Shown: piece after piece, positions 21,011-32,295 of the stretch
Position numbering within the stretch: position 1 is the stretch's first letter
Layout: every line of letters begins with the position of its first letter
NCBI GenBank assembly: GCA_024036415.1
Contig: JAMWET010001661.1
Location: 2,048,501 to 2,112,500, forward strand
Origin: Prochilodus magdalenae
Lineage: Eukaryota > Chordata > Actinopteri > Characiformes > Prochilodontidae
DNA length: 64,000 nt
Reading direction: 5' to 3'
Translations under genes and position numbers: made by a program
The notes under the pieces: model-generated
Seen by the model: the letters and a program-made list of their open reading frames with translations, nothing else
What the model was told of the DNA's origin: nothing
Database searches by the model: none

Positions 21011-22945
21011 AAAGCTAGAGGAAAAATTATTAAGCCCTCTAACAGCCCTGGGAAGCAGCTACCATGTAAGGGTAGAAGAAAGATAACAGCTTTCAGGTTT
21101 GCATTACTGAGTACTGCTCCCTCAATACAACTGCCAAGCTGGATTCATACCTGCTGTTGCATATCAATGGTGGGTGCCAATCTGCCAAGAGATTCAGCTC
21201 CTTAAACCTGGCCAGAAGGTAGTGGCTGATCCCACTTGTTCTGGAAGCTGAAGAGAAGAAGGCATTTAGCCTAGAAATGAGGCTGTAGGAGTTTCTAGTA
21301 ATACCATTTGGACTAATCAAGCAACAGCTTGATGATCTGCACAGAAACCACTGTATTATGCATCTGCAAGTCCATGGCCCAATTGGAAAACCTTCTCTTC
21401 GGGCTAGATATGCCTACATGAGATAACATGGTGCAAAATATGCTTTAATGGGGTCACAATATGAAAATAATAACAGCTTTTTTTTTAAAGCTGCAAACAG
21501 TAGAATATAATGAAAAGTAAATTATATAATTGCATAGAAATAAAAAGTAAAAGAGCATTAAATTAATATAATAATCAATAAAAGACTATAGAAATGACAT
21601 AGAAATGAACATAAAACAAACATTGTTCAAAATAAATACAAATGGTACAATATAAAAATGGATACTCTAACATAGTGTAATGCTGTCTTAACTACTGTTA
21701 ACAAACTATTAGATAATTCTGAAGTTGTTAATTATAGGGGACTGTTATAACAAAGTGTGACCAAGGAAAGAAATATGTGTTTGAGATGCCTCCCCTAAAG
21801 TATGATGTAGCATCACTCTCTATTCCCTCTCTCTCTGCTGGCCAGGGAACAGGTGGTCCTTGAGAGAGCAGCCCTGAGTAGCTCACGAAACAAAACAGAA
21901 CATGAGAGGAACTAAACACAACAGGAGTTCCTGTTTCACTGTGAAAAGCAGCTCAGCCAACCATCTGCATCCTCACAGCTTTAAAACAAAGAGATGTTCT
22001 TGTGTTCTTAATGAGACTCATTCAGCAGAGTTCTGCACACTGTGGGGAATCAGAGGAGCAACACTCACACAAGTTTCATTCAGACATCTCCAAACTGTTT
22101 ATTTCAGAGTTCTGAGATCCTCGCTGTCTTTCTAAACTGTGGAAAACAGTAGAGCAGTAGATCATTTCTTCAGATGTAGGGGTGTCCTTTAGATTGTGGC
22201 CATTGAACTTGCTCTCAGTTTCTTTCTTTCTTTGCTCTTTCACTCTTTCCTCTCTGTCAGTCAGCTTCTCCACCTTTCTCTGTATGTTTACAATTTGCAC
22301 TTTTCACACGAACGTGAGCTTACAAACTGAAAATAACAGCCGAGCATATATATATATATATATAGCACTATTCTATCAGCATAATGAAATATTATGAGAC
22401 TTGCTCTCATATTTTCACAACATGGTCTTGTGTTCAGTTTATAATTAATGACTATTTATCATCAAATTCAAAGAACATGGTAAGAGCTCTCATTAAAGAG
22501 TGTATTTAATACTGTGCAATCAAATTAATATTGTAGTTTCCTGCTACTTGCTTGTTTGCCCATGGATGAGAGGAGCCGGATGGTAGCACCAGATGCAAGA
22601 CATGTCTGGTTCCTGGCCATGTCAGTTGGCACTTCACACTGTTTCTTACAATACACCTACCTATAGTAGTGAGCTAGCACACCTCACCCAGTGGAGGAAT
22701 GATCAATGAGTTAACACACTAAAACCATGCAATTACCTTCAGACTTGAAGAAAGAAAAAAAAAAAACGCTTTACTCTTTTAAATCCTTGTAAACAACATC
22801 AAACAATAAAACAATCCGAGGTTTCCCTCTGTGAAATAAAAACAAATACAGGACAATTCTGAATCTCTGGCAGTTAGACAGAAGGTAAGGTGTTACAAGA
22901 CCTTGGTCCTCAAAGCTTAACATTTCCTGACACTTTGTCCTGGTG
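21011..22945. other. unassigned, mostly AT-rich DNA
   Basis: Contains an A-rich stretch at 21480-21680 and a short (TA)n at 22346-22364. Small frames such as 21902-22135 have no motif. Nothing else recognised. Confidence 0.4.
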
Positions 22946-23160
22946 TACTAGACAACAGTATATGACGACCTGCCCTGTTCTATGTTAACTGGATGTGGGA
23001 GCTTCAGTGATAACCTGGCCCAGAGTTTAATACATTGTGCCCCAAGTCTGCTGTGTTGTTTGGAGCTGCTGTGTTCAGGGGAAATCTCTACAGCACTTTC
23101 TATTTTTTTCAATTTGGTAAACCTCAGCAAAGGCCAGACAATTTTGTTATATTTTTATTA

Positions 23161-23174
23161 TCTCTCTCTCTTGT

Positions 23175-23238
<64 letters not shown>

Positions 23239-23245
23239 CCTCCCT
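23161..23245. repeat. (CT)n microsatellite with CCCT tail
   Basis: About 75 bp of CT dinucleotides interrupted once by TTGTG, ending in CCCTCCCTCC. It explains the spurious Leu-Ser repeat in the 160-codon frame 22982-23464 and the Arg-Glu repeats on the other strand. Confidence 0.97.
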
Positions 23246-23249
23246 CCTC

Positions 23250-23480
23250 CCTCCTCTGCAAAATGGCTAAATGCAGTAAAGGAGATTGTATTGGGTAGTA
23301 ATTTAAAGTCGGTGACACAGAGCTTACAGGGCAGAGCCGTATCGCACCGAAGCAACACATTACACCCTCTATTACTTAATAAAGTGCTTCTGCAATCCCT
23401 GCTCTCCTTCTTCATCCCCTGCTCCTCTTCTCCGTCCCAGCGGGATGCCAGTGGACAAGGATAATCCCAGGAAAAGTCTG
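23250..23480. promoter_or_regulatory. candidate conserved noncoding block
   Basis: Directly follows the CT tract. Composition is balanced, with GTAGTAATTTAAAGTCGGTG and CGTATCGCACCGAAGCAACA words and no independent coding signature. Weak inference. Confidence 0.2.
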
Positions 23481-24200
23481 TATTAGCTTCCAGAACCCTC
23501 TACCAGCTGGGCTGTGAGCTAGCTGCCTCTGTTCATGTCCACACTGTGCTTTAGAAATGTGTTTATCATTAAAGTGATATTTCCTAACCAGACTGCCTTT
23601 TCCTCCTTCGCTTAAATGCACATTTGATGCCTGAAGTTTCATGTTTTTTAAATGTATTTTCCCGCAAAGTTACTTGCTAATGCTACTAGCATTATGGAAG
23701 GAATGGAAGCTAATGTTACTCCAATTAGCATGTGTAAATTATCTCATAACTGTGTGTAGGTGTATTGTGGTCTCTAACAGACTTGACTGTGAGGTTTATG
23801 ACACCCTGTTATCTACAGTACAAGCATGGATAAATTCAGTCTTCAGCATGTCTACTCCTGTTTTATGAATACAGTTTACATGGTTACCACTAATATATCC
23901 TACTTCATTCCCTTAAGTACATGGACAGCCTTCACTGTCACACTTGAACAGTGATGTCGACATTCTTAGTTATATTCCAGTCCATTTTATTCCCTGTTCC
24001 TTATCTTTATCAGAAGGAGCTTTTATTATGATGCACTTTAATGCTAAGATTAGAATCGGGGCTCACAGCTCTGTGTTGATTATATATCTTCCAGAGGAAG
24101 CTTTTATTACTCAAATGTTGCTCTTTGATAGCTCCAGGAGACTTAATGGTGATTCTCCTAAAACTCCACATAGGACCAAAAGAAGACATGATATTACTCA
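23481..24200. other. unassigned DNA
   Basis: Short frames only (23641-23868, 23944-24219) without motifs. Confidence 0.4.
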
Positions 24201-24204
24201 TGAG

Positions 24205-24690
24205 ATAAAGCAGAGATAAAGAACAAATAAATGAGAGATATAAAAGGGATAAAAGAGGGATAAAGGAGATATACAAAAGATAAAAGAGAGACACAAGCAA
24301 TAAACATAAGATAAACAAGATATACAAGAGATAAAAAAAGAGATAACCTCCTGAGACCCCTGCATCCTCATATGAGGACATTACACTTCTGCTTCTCTGC
24401 ACCATGATACTTTTTAAAACGTTGACCCTTTGGCCTCATATTTTTACCAAAACAACTTCCTGTACAAAGACCATGTTTAGATTTTATACTTGTTAGGTCC
24501 TACTAATCACAAATAGCTAGGAGAAATTAAAATTACACACCAAGCAAGTCTCAGGAGGTTAAAGGAGATAAACAAGAGATAAAGGAGAGATGAGATACAT
24601 GAGACACTATAAAAAAGAGGACAGATAAAAAAGAGATAAAGTGGACATAATGAGGTACAGAGAGATACAGAGGAGATAAAGGAGACATTT
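24205..24690 (+). repeat. purine-rich (GAGATAAA)n-like tract
   Basis: Nearly pure A/G strand built from GAGATAAAG, GGGATAAAAGA and GAGATACA words, split by a MITE at 24346-24559. It is followed without a gap by the reverse-complement type of tract (24695-25390), so the two halves could pair. Frames on the minus strand here (24010-24405, 24507-24707) are Ile/Leu/Ser/Tyr-rich by composition. Confidence 0.9.
24346..24559. mobile_element. MITE, 214 bp, ACCTCCTGAGAC termini
   Basis: The left end ACCTCCTGAGAC and the right end GTCTCAGGAGGT are perfect 12-bp inverted repeats, flanked by TA on both sides (24344-24345, 24560-24561). The interior holds CATCCTCATATGAGGACATT and has no coding frame. It is inserted in the purine tract. 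A second, right-truncated copy lies at 39744-39905. Confidence 0.85.
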
Positions 24691-25010
24691 CTTCTGTAAG
24701 TCTCCAATATTTTATCTCCTCTTATCTCTCTCTGTTTTCTCTCACGTCTCTCCTTTATCTCTTCAAAGTCTTATCTCTCCTTTGTCACTTGTATCTCTTC
24801 TTGTAGTCTTTGATCTCTCCTGTATCTCACCTCTCCTTTATCTTATCTTTATCTCTCCTTGGTCTCTCCCATATTTCTTCTTTGTGTCTTTCATAGCTCC
24901 TGATCTAATCTTTCCTTTTCCTCTCCTTTATCTCTACATAATCACTCTACATTTATACTTGCACATATAGACTGACCTACTGTTCCTCCATCCATATTGT
25001 ATATCTGTAG

Positions 25011-25012
25011 TG

Positions 25013-25080
<68 letters not shown>
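25011..25080. repeat. compound (TA)n(TG)n microsatellite
   Basis: TATATATATATATA followed by TGTATG then about 20 TG dinucleotides. Confidence 0.97.
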
Positions 25081-25082
<2 letters not shown>

Positions 25083-25099
25083 ATTATTCTATGCCCTGG

Positions 25100-25195
25100 A
25101 TCTCTCATCTACCTCTACCCCCCCAAGTTTTTCACTCACCTTCACACCTGTGAAAATGTGACGTGACAATAAAAGTGATTTGGTTTGATTTTTTT
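25100..25195 (+). repeat. LINE 3' tail
   Basis: GTGAAAATGTGACGTGACAA followed by TAAAAGTGATTTGGTTTGAT matches the typical end of teleost LINEs ('gtgacaataaaagtgatttgatttgatt'). No reverse transcriptase is attached. Confidence 0.6.
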
Positions 25196-25390
25196 ATCGC
25201 TCCCGTATCCCCTTCATCTTTCCTTTATCTCTCTCTTATCTCTTCCAAATATAATTTCTCCTTTATCTCTTCTTGGTCTCACCCATATCTAATCTCTTCT
25301 TTGTCTGTCTTGTATCTTTTCTTTATCTTTCCTTTTCCTTTATCTCTCCCATATCTGATCTCTGCTTTATCTGAGAGGAGCAAATGTGAA

Positions 25391-25950
25391 CACACCACAG
25401 AATTGCTGATCTCACATGTAACTGCTTAGTCTCTCTAACTGTTGACAGCACATGGTGGCGGGTAATGGGTAATTAACGGCACTCCTACCTAAAGCAGAAG
25501 AGGCTCTGAGGCGAACGTTTGAAGAATAAGAAAAAAGGCTGCAGGAATCAGCACCTTGGGGTTCCTCCTGTATTATAAGAGCACCAATTTTATTTTGTAA
25601 TATTTTCATTGACTTTGGAGCTGTCAGAAATCTAGAGGATCCCCCTTAGGCCCCCTTGTAGCTAAGCCTCTGCACCAAGCATGTGCTGGTTGATCAGCTG
25701 CATTCTATGTAGGTGTTGTGGGGGGTGGGGTCCGATTATTTGCAGAGCTTTCTCTTTAAAGAATACGTTAGCAGGTAGCAGAGTTTGTTTTCTGAAGGGA
25801 AGGTAAAGGGCTTCCATCAAGCTGAGTTCAGAAATAGTTTGATGAATCCTGCTGAAAACACTCATATCACATCATGTCACATTTTCTATTTACTTTCTGA
25901 CAAGAACAGTGGAAGCCTGAGGGATTTTATAAGACTGAAGCTTTATTGAA
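25391..25950. other. unassigned DNA
   Basis: No recognised feature. Confidence 0.4.
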
Positions 25951-25954
25951 TATC

Positions 25955-26084
25955 CAGCAGGGCTGAGTGATGGATGGAGCGTTTCATTAGGCGCGCTGCA
26001 TCATGCCACCACTAGGAGACACTGTTGGAGCTCTGGGCGGGGATTGGTATTTTTGTTTACATGCAAGAACAATTTTGCAAAAAC

Positions 26085-26137
<53 letters not shown>

Positions 26138-26440
26138 CACCCGAGTATGTGTGTGTTATCCCCAGGTTGTTGGGTTCTCAGATAAGGGCTCTTTGGCTGA
26201 TTGGAGCGAACCGTTACATGCAATGCAAGCAGTACTTGCAGCCTCTTAATATTCTGAATGATCCTCCGAGCCTCCATCTGAAATAGATCAAATAATGAAA
26301 ATTGAGAGCGAGGGGGAGAAATCCACAACGCACTTTGCATAACTTCTGATATGAAATGAAAATTACGGCTGCGAAAGCAAAGCTCCCTCTCATGCTGCAA
26401 CCCCTTGTAGTTCTTAACCGATTTTGGTGGTGAATTTATT
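25955..26440. promoter_or_regulatory. candidate conserved noncoding element around a GA tract
   Basis: Both sides of the (GA)n tract look regulatory: GCTTTATTGAATATCCAGCA and GTTTCATTAGGCGCGCTGCA on the left, and TTGGCTGATTGGAGCGAACC, CTTAATATTCTGAATGATCC, CACTTTGCATAACTTC and AATGAAAATTACGGCTGCG on the right. Frames here exist only because of the GA repeat. CTGATTGGAG at about 26197 is a CCAAT-type (inverted) word. Conservation untested. Confidence 0.35.
26090..26135. repeat. (GA)n microsatellite
   Basis: About 22 uninterrupted GA dinucleotides. Produces spurious Arg-Glu frames. Confidence 0.97.
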
Positions 26441-27235
26441 TGGTTTATCAGCGTGACGGGTGGTGAGAAATGACTCCGCGACGTGTTTGTGTCTGAGCAG
26501 GTCCGACTCTGTTATCACAATCTCACTGATCTAAAATATGATGTCTATCTGAACCTGAACAGTGCAAAGGTTTTCTTGTGTCTATACTGCTGAGCTTCAG
26601 AGACAGCAGTGGCCGGAGAGTAGCAGACTGTGTATTATTTTAAATGGCCCGTATCAGGAAAACGGAATGTTCCTTACTTTTGATGTATGTGCAAGGTTCA
26701 GTTGCTGTAGGGAGGTTTTCTTGATGTCACAATATTTTTTATTTTTGCATACACCAGCTTTTTTTGCATATACCTGCTTATCAGGCCTACAGCAGTTTAG
26801 CACTCATACTGATGTACAGATATAAGAATATTTCAGTCTAGACTCTCATATAAAGATCTATGAACTCTATTCATAGAGTTAAATGTTAATATTAAATGTA
26901 TATTTAATATATAACAATACCTTACACAGTGTAGATGTAGGTATTGTAGTCAGTATTTCTGTTTACATAAAAAAATCATGTAAACTAAATACCTAAACAG
27001 TATACTGTAACCATAGCCAGGTTTTGTAATGTGACTTGATCTAAGGCCTCCACTACTTTTCCAATGAATGGCCAAATTGCAGCCAACATATAAACACTAA
27101 ATAAATCTTTTTTTTCTCAGCAGTGGTCAAATTTTCTGTTTCTGGATGCAGAACATGCGAGTTGTGATTTCAGGATGGCAGCTGCTAATGATGATTAATG
27201 ACTGTTCTGAACTATCTAATAATTTGTGTGCAGGT
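26441..27235. other. unassigned DNA
   Basis: AT-rich. A small palindrome, AACTCTATTCATAGAGTT, lies at about 26864-26881. Nothing else. Confidence 0.4.
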
Positions 27236-27503
27236 AACAGGGGTGCGAACAAGTCACTACATTGCAAGTAATAAGTAACTCTCAAGTTAAGTCCCAAATT
27301 AATCCTAAGTCAGTACAAACAATCCTGAATCAGTTCCCAAGCCAAGATCTGCAGATCTCAAGACAAGTCTTAAACCTCCAGTCCAGGCCAAGTAACCAAC
27401 AAATCGTTATTATATTAAATTGACATTAATCATAAATCGTTAAAATCTGTATTATAAAAACAAAAAAAATGAAACTACATGGGAAGTGAGATCAGTATTG
27501 TTC

Positions 27504-27908
27504 TGTCATGTCCTGTCTTGTCTTGCCCCTGTTTGTCTCAGTTATCCCTGTATTTTGTTTCTGTCTCTTTTTCTCTTGTCTCTTCCATGTGCCTTTTGTT
27601 GTCCAGTTCCATGTGCTTCTGTTTGTTTTGGTTATTGCTCCTTCTATCTCCGCCCTCTTGTCAGGCCCCTCACCTGTCCTTAGTTTGTAGCTCCGCCCCT
27701 TTCCCAGGCGCTCATTGTTAGCCCTTGTTTATTTATACTCCCTGTTGTTCTCTTTGTTCTTGCTTGTTGTTTTGTCTCCATGTCAGTTGTTTTTGTAATC
27801 CTGTTCCCAGTCATTTCTTAGTTTACTAGTGCCTTTGGTTTTGTTGTAATTTGATCCTATCAATGCCTTGCACTTGCATCCTGCCTTTTTGTCTTGTCCC
27901 TTGTGACA
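27504..27908. mobile_element. solo LTR (405 bp) of an LTR retrotransposon
   Basis: Begins TGTCATGTCC and ends TTGTGACA, the short TG...CA inverted termini of an LTR. It is flanked by a perfect 5-bp direct repeat, TGTTC, at 27499-27503 and 27909-27913. It is pyrimidine-rich with a TATTTATACTCCC TATA-like box at about 27729. No internal gag/pol is present, so recombination between two LTRs probably removed it. It lies inside the hAT relic and is therefore younger than it. The style suggests a Ty3/gypsy-type element. Frames at 27479-27721 are not genes. Confidence 0.85.
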
Positions 27909-28019
27909 TGTTCTTAACAGTAACAAGAGTAGTCCACACCATTTACTTATGAAGATTCTCTCTATGAAGATTCAAAAGATTCAGCTACGAATCATTACAT
28001 TTGCAAAATATCAAATTGG

Positions 28020-29165
28020 CCAACAGTTCGTCATTTCTTTTGTGCACAATGGGGCCGCAGTAAGATGCCATCATGACTGAATACATGCCCCACTGGAGCA
28101 CCGGCGGCAGGTGCTGCTAATACCCTTACAGCCACTCGAAATACCTAAGGTAGAGACCTCATGTTCATTGCCCAGAATAAGAGGGCATTCTGTCCTTCGG
28201 AAATGTCAAAGTAGTGACTTAGCTGCAATGCTGGACTGGCCCCAATATCTTTCTTCTGTCTCGTACGGCATGCTGCAGATAACCCTTCTTCCTCTTTCAA
28301 AACAGCACTGTCTTCTAGTTTAGCAACATGACTTACATGTTTAACTCTCTGCAGCACCTCCAAGGATAAGCTACAACATGGAAAGGCACAGCCAAAGCAA
28401 ACAAGCTGGTATTACTATTAATGTAAAAAATATTAAAAATAAAACGCAATGCTTTAAACTCCAACTCAGCAAACTGTTCATTGTGATCAAGACTGGCTAA
28501 TACAGGAAGAAATCTCTTTTAAAAGGCCTGACGACTTCTAACAAGCCCCATAAGAAAACAAATTTGGGGCTTCATTTTCTTCAAGTAGTGATTTAGAAAC
28601 AGATGAAACGATAAAACTGACAAGCGTCTCCACCCTCAGTCAAATCTGCTGCTTCTCCCAATGGTTTTACGATCTGCAACGACTCCTTTAACTGATTTTG
28701 TTCCCATATTGTGAACAACTGCTTTTGTCCAGCCTCTTCTAGAACACAACCAAGGTTCAGATGATCCCACTGAAGATCTTGTGTTGAATTTCATCTTGTG
28801 TTAACAGCAGCAGGGATGCGTCTTTGCCCATATTCAGCTTCAAACACATCTTTAAAAGATATGCCTGTGCACAACAGTAAGATGACTTTTGATAGCTTTG
28901 AGATTTTATCTCTTTCAAGCCATAGCCTACCACTGGCTAAAGCGTGGAAGCATAACACTGCCAGCACTGTTGTTTAGCCATTGAAGCGTCTACTGTTTGC
29001 TGGTTTTCCAAACTTAGGTCATTAAACACTTCAGGGCCATCAGAGTAATCTTCACTGTGTACTTCGTCTTGCTGTTCTTTGGGCATGTTTGCAGCATTGT
29101 CACTAATTGTATAGTCAAATGAATCTTTAGTGTTAAATGTTTCTCTGCGATGGGGACCTCCACTT
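28020..29165 (-). pseudogene. hAT transposase pseudogene
   Basis: Read on the minus strand, the region near 29085-29120 translates to YTISDNAANMP, the DNAANM-type motif of hAT transposases. The 3' part (about 28030-28230) gives LSHYFDIS, then RVAVRVLAAPA, GHVFSHDGILLRPH. This is the C-terminal dimerisation domain (consensus vLaiPASSApvERvFS-G). The conserved PASS and ER are degraded (PAAG, GH). Several stops and frameshifts separate the pieces. Long dead. Confidence 0.8.
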
Positions 29166-30165
29166 ATGAGGTTAAGCGTTCAGTGACATACTGGGCTGTA
29201 TTTACTGTCAATCACTGACAGAAAGTGTCAGAAGCTTTTATTTTGCACAATTGACAGGGGCATGTTGCAATTAATAACCAAGTCACATATTATTGAATTT
29301 CTGATTGCTTTCTGCTGTGGATGATTCATGATGTAGACCCATGATTCATGGATCTCCAAGAACTGTGAAATTTTTAGGGTGTTTGTTTTTTTTCGGTTTT
29401 CTTCATATTAATGTACAGAACTACAGAAATAAATGTGCAACATATTCAAGTATCAATGGATTGGGTTTAAAGTTTCATTACTTCCTGAATGATTTACTGT
29501 GAGACTGCAGCATACAAAGTAAAGAAATGACTGGAATCTATAGCAAATATGTATTAAACCCTGTATGGTGAAGTAAATGTTAAATAAAATCCAATTTTTT
29601 GTCACATCACATTTATAGAGATGTAAAGGTAAGTGAAAACTGTAGGTGTGTAGTCTCTTGCAATATTTAAATACAAAAAATAAACACATTAGATAATAAA
29701 TACATGTATATACAAATGACTCTATATATTATCTATCTATTGACTTACCATTGTTTGCCTCAAACGTATGTTTTGCGTGTTGCAGCTCTACAGTCTTTAT
29801 AAGTATTATTTCTGGCAGCATGTTTCTAGCCTGCAACAACTTCAACACAGGTGGCCCCCCAAAGTTTTCCACGACTGGCTGCAGAATTTCCCTTGTTGCT
29901 AGGCTACAGATAAACCAAGGTGAATACACAGGCTTAGTCACTGGATTCAATATTATTTAACATTAATCAGAATTTTTATGTTAAAACATGTGTTTGTGGG
30001 ATCTCCCGAGTCTGTTCAAGTCTTAAAGCACAAGTCTGATTTCAGGTGTAAGTCACTGATGGTAATGTCAAAGTTGAGTCGCGAATGTTATTTGAATTTG
30101 TTGAGTCCAGTTGCAAGTTATCAAACTTGTGACCTGAGTCCAAGCCACGTGATGACATCTCTGAT

Positions 30166-30555
30166 AGTTAAAGACCTATGTGTGCTTGTTTTAGGACTGA
30201 GGTTATAGTGTTTTGTGTATGTAATGTCAACACCTGCAGGAGCTGTAACTGTTTAATTTAGTGCTGCATTTTCTTTAAGAGAAACCACGTTACTCGGCTT
30301 GACGATTGCTGGCCACTTTTGGTCTCTCTGGCATCTCTAAACTACAAGCAGGGTGAGATATGTGGAAGGATATGGAATGTACAGTAATAAGTATATATAT
30401 TGTTCATTTAAACTAGAAAAAAAGAGAGACAAAAAACACCCCAATATTGACATTTTAAGCTCCCTGGAGAAAACATTAGTCAGCTTGCATGTTTAAGAGG
30501 TAGTAACTTCAGGCTCCTGCATGAGGATGATGGGGCTATAAATATCTGCGGGGTG
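30166..30555. other. unassigned DNA
   Basis: Nothing recognised. Confidence 0.4.
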
Positions 30556-30559
30556 AGTA

Positions 30560-30900
30560 ACGGGATTACTCATAAATAGAGAAGAGGTGGCACAGTGCAC
30601 TGAATGTCTTGTTCAAAGTGGAAAATGGGTAGCAAAGCAGATGTTAATGACCGGAGTGATTGCATTAGGGTATGCCAAAGACCATAATGTAAAAGAAGTA
30701 ACTAAATCTGCAGACGTATGGAAGCGTCTATCAGCAGTGGCAAAAATCCCAGTCTACAGGAAATTCTCCTCAGAACTGTGCCAGGGAAGGCATCCACCAT
30801 TTCTGGTCCAACTGCACAATTCTTTGATGCAAGAGTGTCTGAACACTAATCTGGCCTACATCCAGAAAGATGTCCAGCCCATACCAAATTGAATCGCACA
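30560..30900 (+). pseudogene. Tc1-like transposase deletion derivative, family B copy 1
   Basis: Nucleotides 30583-30900 align in order with the minus strand of 35388-35735 (GAAGAGGTGGCACAGTGCA vs GAAGAGGTGGAACAGTGCA, AAAGCAGATGTTAATGA in both, GTATGGAAGCGT in both, CTACATCCAGAAA vs CTACATGCAGAAA). The start resembles the N-terminal HTH region of a Tc1 transposase that opens MGKSKDLS-like. The end resembles the C-terminal SMPRR-type block (here QPIPN). The DDE core is absent. The 101-codon open frame 30587-30892 is not the original reading frame throughout. Confidence 0.6.
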
Positions 30901-31155
30901 CAGGTGACTAATCTTTTGTCTGGTGAGCTTATTATCTACGTATGAGGAATCTGATTTATCTCATTTAGCAGCTCCAATTTTCTGCATCCCTGGTCTGGAA
31001 ATTGGCCTGATTATAAAGAGCTGCTTTTCAAAATCTGTATATTGAAATCTCTGTTTAGAGAAAGAAACTAAGGCCTGGTTGTTACATTATTGCATAATTA
31101 GCTAGCTAGCACCCTGTAAGTGTTGTACATACATTGCTGTGTGCTAGTTTTGCTA
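30901..31155. other. unassigned AT-rich DNA
   Basis: Nothing recognised. Confidence 0.4.
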
Positions 31156-31159
31156 CCTG

Positions 31160-31560
31160 TGTGAGGTTCAAAACTGACCAGTCGCTGAGGAGCCAGTAGG
31201 GGACCTCACCGAGCCACATTCTGAGCCAAGCAACACTCTCCGTACAATCCATAACAGCCTCTTATAACGACACCCTCCATCACTTCCTGCTCTGACAGCC
31301 TGCGCTAATGTTTGATTCTGTAGCTGAGCTGAGGTTAGCGCGCTAATGGAAGGCGTCTGCAGCCCCGCGCCGCGGCCCCTCTGTTTTATTACGCGGGTTT
31401 GCGATGTGAGTGATGTGTGGGTTATGGAGGGTTTAATGAAATGCAAGGCACTCCGTCATTGCCGCCGAAAAAGCCCAGACGAAGCGGAGCAGGTATTAAG
31501 TTTGAGGTTAAAGACAAAGCAAATAAACCGTGAATGCTTCACATCTGCATCGCGCTTCCC
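31160..31560. promoter_or_regulatory. candidate conserved noncoding block, CpG-containing
   Basis: GC-rich with CpGs (CCCCGCGCCGCGGCCCC at about 31363). TTTGATTCTGTAGCTGAGC and GGTTAGCGCGCTAATGGAAG flank a GGGTTTAATGAAATGCAAGG stretch. A possible splice donor, GGAGCAG|GTATTA, lies at about 31491, but no matching acceptor is clear. Open frames run both ways without domains. Confidence 0.3.
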
Positions 31561-31615
31561 GTCTTACTTTATACTCTTCTCTTTCTCCATCTATCTCTCC
31601 ATCTTTATTCTGCAG

Positions 31616-31783
31616 AAAATGGGGGTCGGGACCCGGCGATAATTCTCCACGAGTCATTGTCGTTTCTGTAGTGGAGTCGGAACATTTACTTTACATGGCC
31701 TTCAGAAAAGGAAAAGTACGGATGGTACAGTTAACTACGGGCCGCTGGAGAAGATGGAATCAAAACTGGTCATTACTGGCCAG
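31616..31783 (+). other. exon-like segment, ambiguous frame
   Basis: A good acceptor (pyrimidine tract 31568-31610 then TTCTGCAG at 31608-31615) and a donor CCAG|GTAAAA at 31780-31789 bracket 168 nt. One frame is open throughout (56 codons, ends RWRRWNQNWSLLAR). In a second frame the last part reads NYGPLEKMESKLVITGQ and would use a weaker internal acceptor (CCTTCAG at about 31698-31704). Neither matches a protein I know. Possible exon, low confidence. Confidence 0.2.
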
Positions 31784-32035
31784 GTAAAATATCTCATACA
31801 TGGAGGATCATACTGAGAGGAACTCAAAAAGGGAGAGAAGGAGAGAAGAAAATCAATAGTAACATTAAAATACAAAGGAAAAATATAGATGTGTGTGTGT
31901 GCACATGTTCGGAAACACTCATAATAATATTTTTTTATTAATTTACTAATAACCAAAGATGTAGACTGAAGTACTGAAGCTAGACTGTAACCGTGTTTCT
32001 AAACCCTGGTCCTGAAGGCACCCTGCACTGCACGT
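31784..32035. other. unassigned DNA
   Basis: AT-rich. No feature recognised. Confidence 0.4.
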
Positions 32036-32039
32036 TTTA

Positions 32040-32295
32040 TTAATAGAGCTGTGGGCTGAAAGGGTGGGGCTAAACGGTCATAGGCTGAATGGGCGGGGCT
32101 GAACTGCTGTAGGCTGAATAGGTGGGGCTAAACCACTATAGGATGATCGGGCGGGCTAAACAATTGTATATCTGAATGAATTAGGTTAAACAGTAGGATA
32201 AATGGGTGGGGATACATTGTTTTTGGATGAATGGGTGGAACGAAACATTTGTAGGTTGAATGGGCGGGGCTAACCTGTGTTAGGCAGAATGTGTC
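32040..32295 (+). repeat. 29-bp repeat family, locus 2
   Basis: About eight degenerate units of GGCTGAATGGGTGGGGCTAAAC-(T/C)-TGTA, same orientation as the arrays at 10.6 and 48.8 kb. Confidence 0.88.

Larger units (their letters stand above)
24695..25390 (+). repeat. pyrimidine-rich (TTTATCTCTCC)n-like tract
   Basis: Built from TTTATCTCTCC, TTATCTCTTC and TGATCTCTCC words, the complement of the neighbouring GAGATAAAG tract. Interrupted by a TA/TG microsatellite (25011-25080) and a LINE-type tail (about 25100-25195). Confidence 0.9.
27238..30165 (-). mobile_element. hAT transposon relic with nested solo LTR
   Basis: The left end CAGGGGTGCGAACAAGTCAC and the reverse complement of the right end CAGAGATGTCATCACGTGGC share the hAT-like CAGRGRTG start. 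Flanking 8-mers GCAGGTAA and ATAGTTAA match at only 5 of 8 positions, so the target duplication is doubtful. The interior carries a broken minus-strand hAT transposase (28020-29165). AAGTC/GAGTC-rich subterminal text occurs at both ends. The ends are moderately sure; the hAT identity is firmer because of the transposase motifs. Confidence 0.65.

Noticed and set aside
22982..23464. 160-codon plus-strand frame, the longest but one in the window
   Set aside because: Its middle is a Leu-Ser run from the CT microsatellite. The flanks carry no domain or splice signals, and two other frames are open for the same reason.
24010..25429. hydrophobic multi-membrane-like frames on both strands
   Set aside because: They arise from the GATAAA/TTATCTC repeat composition, not from a gene.
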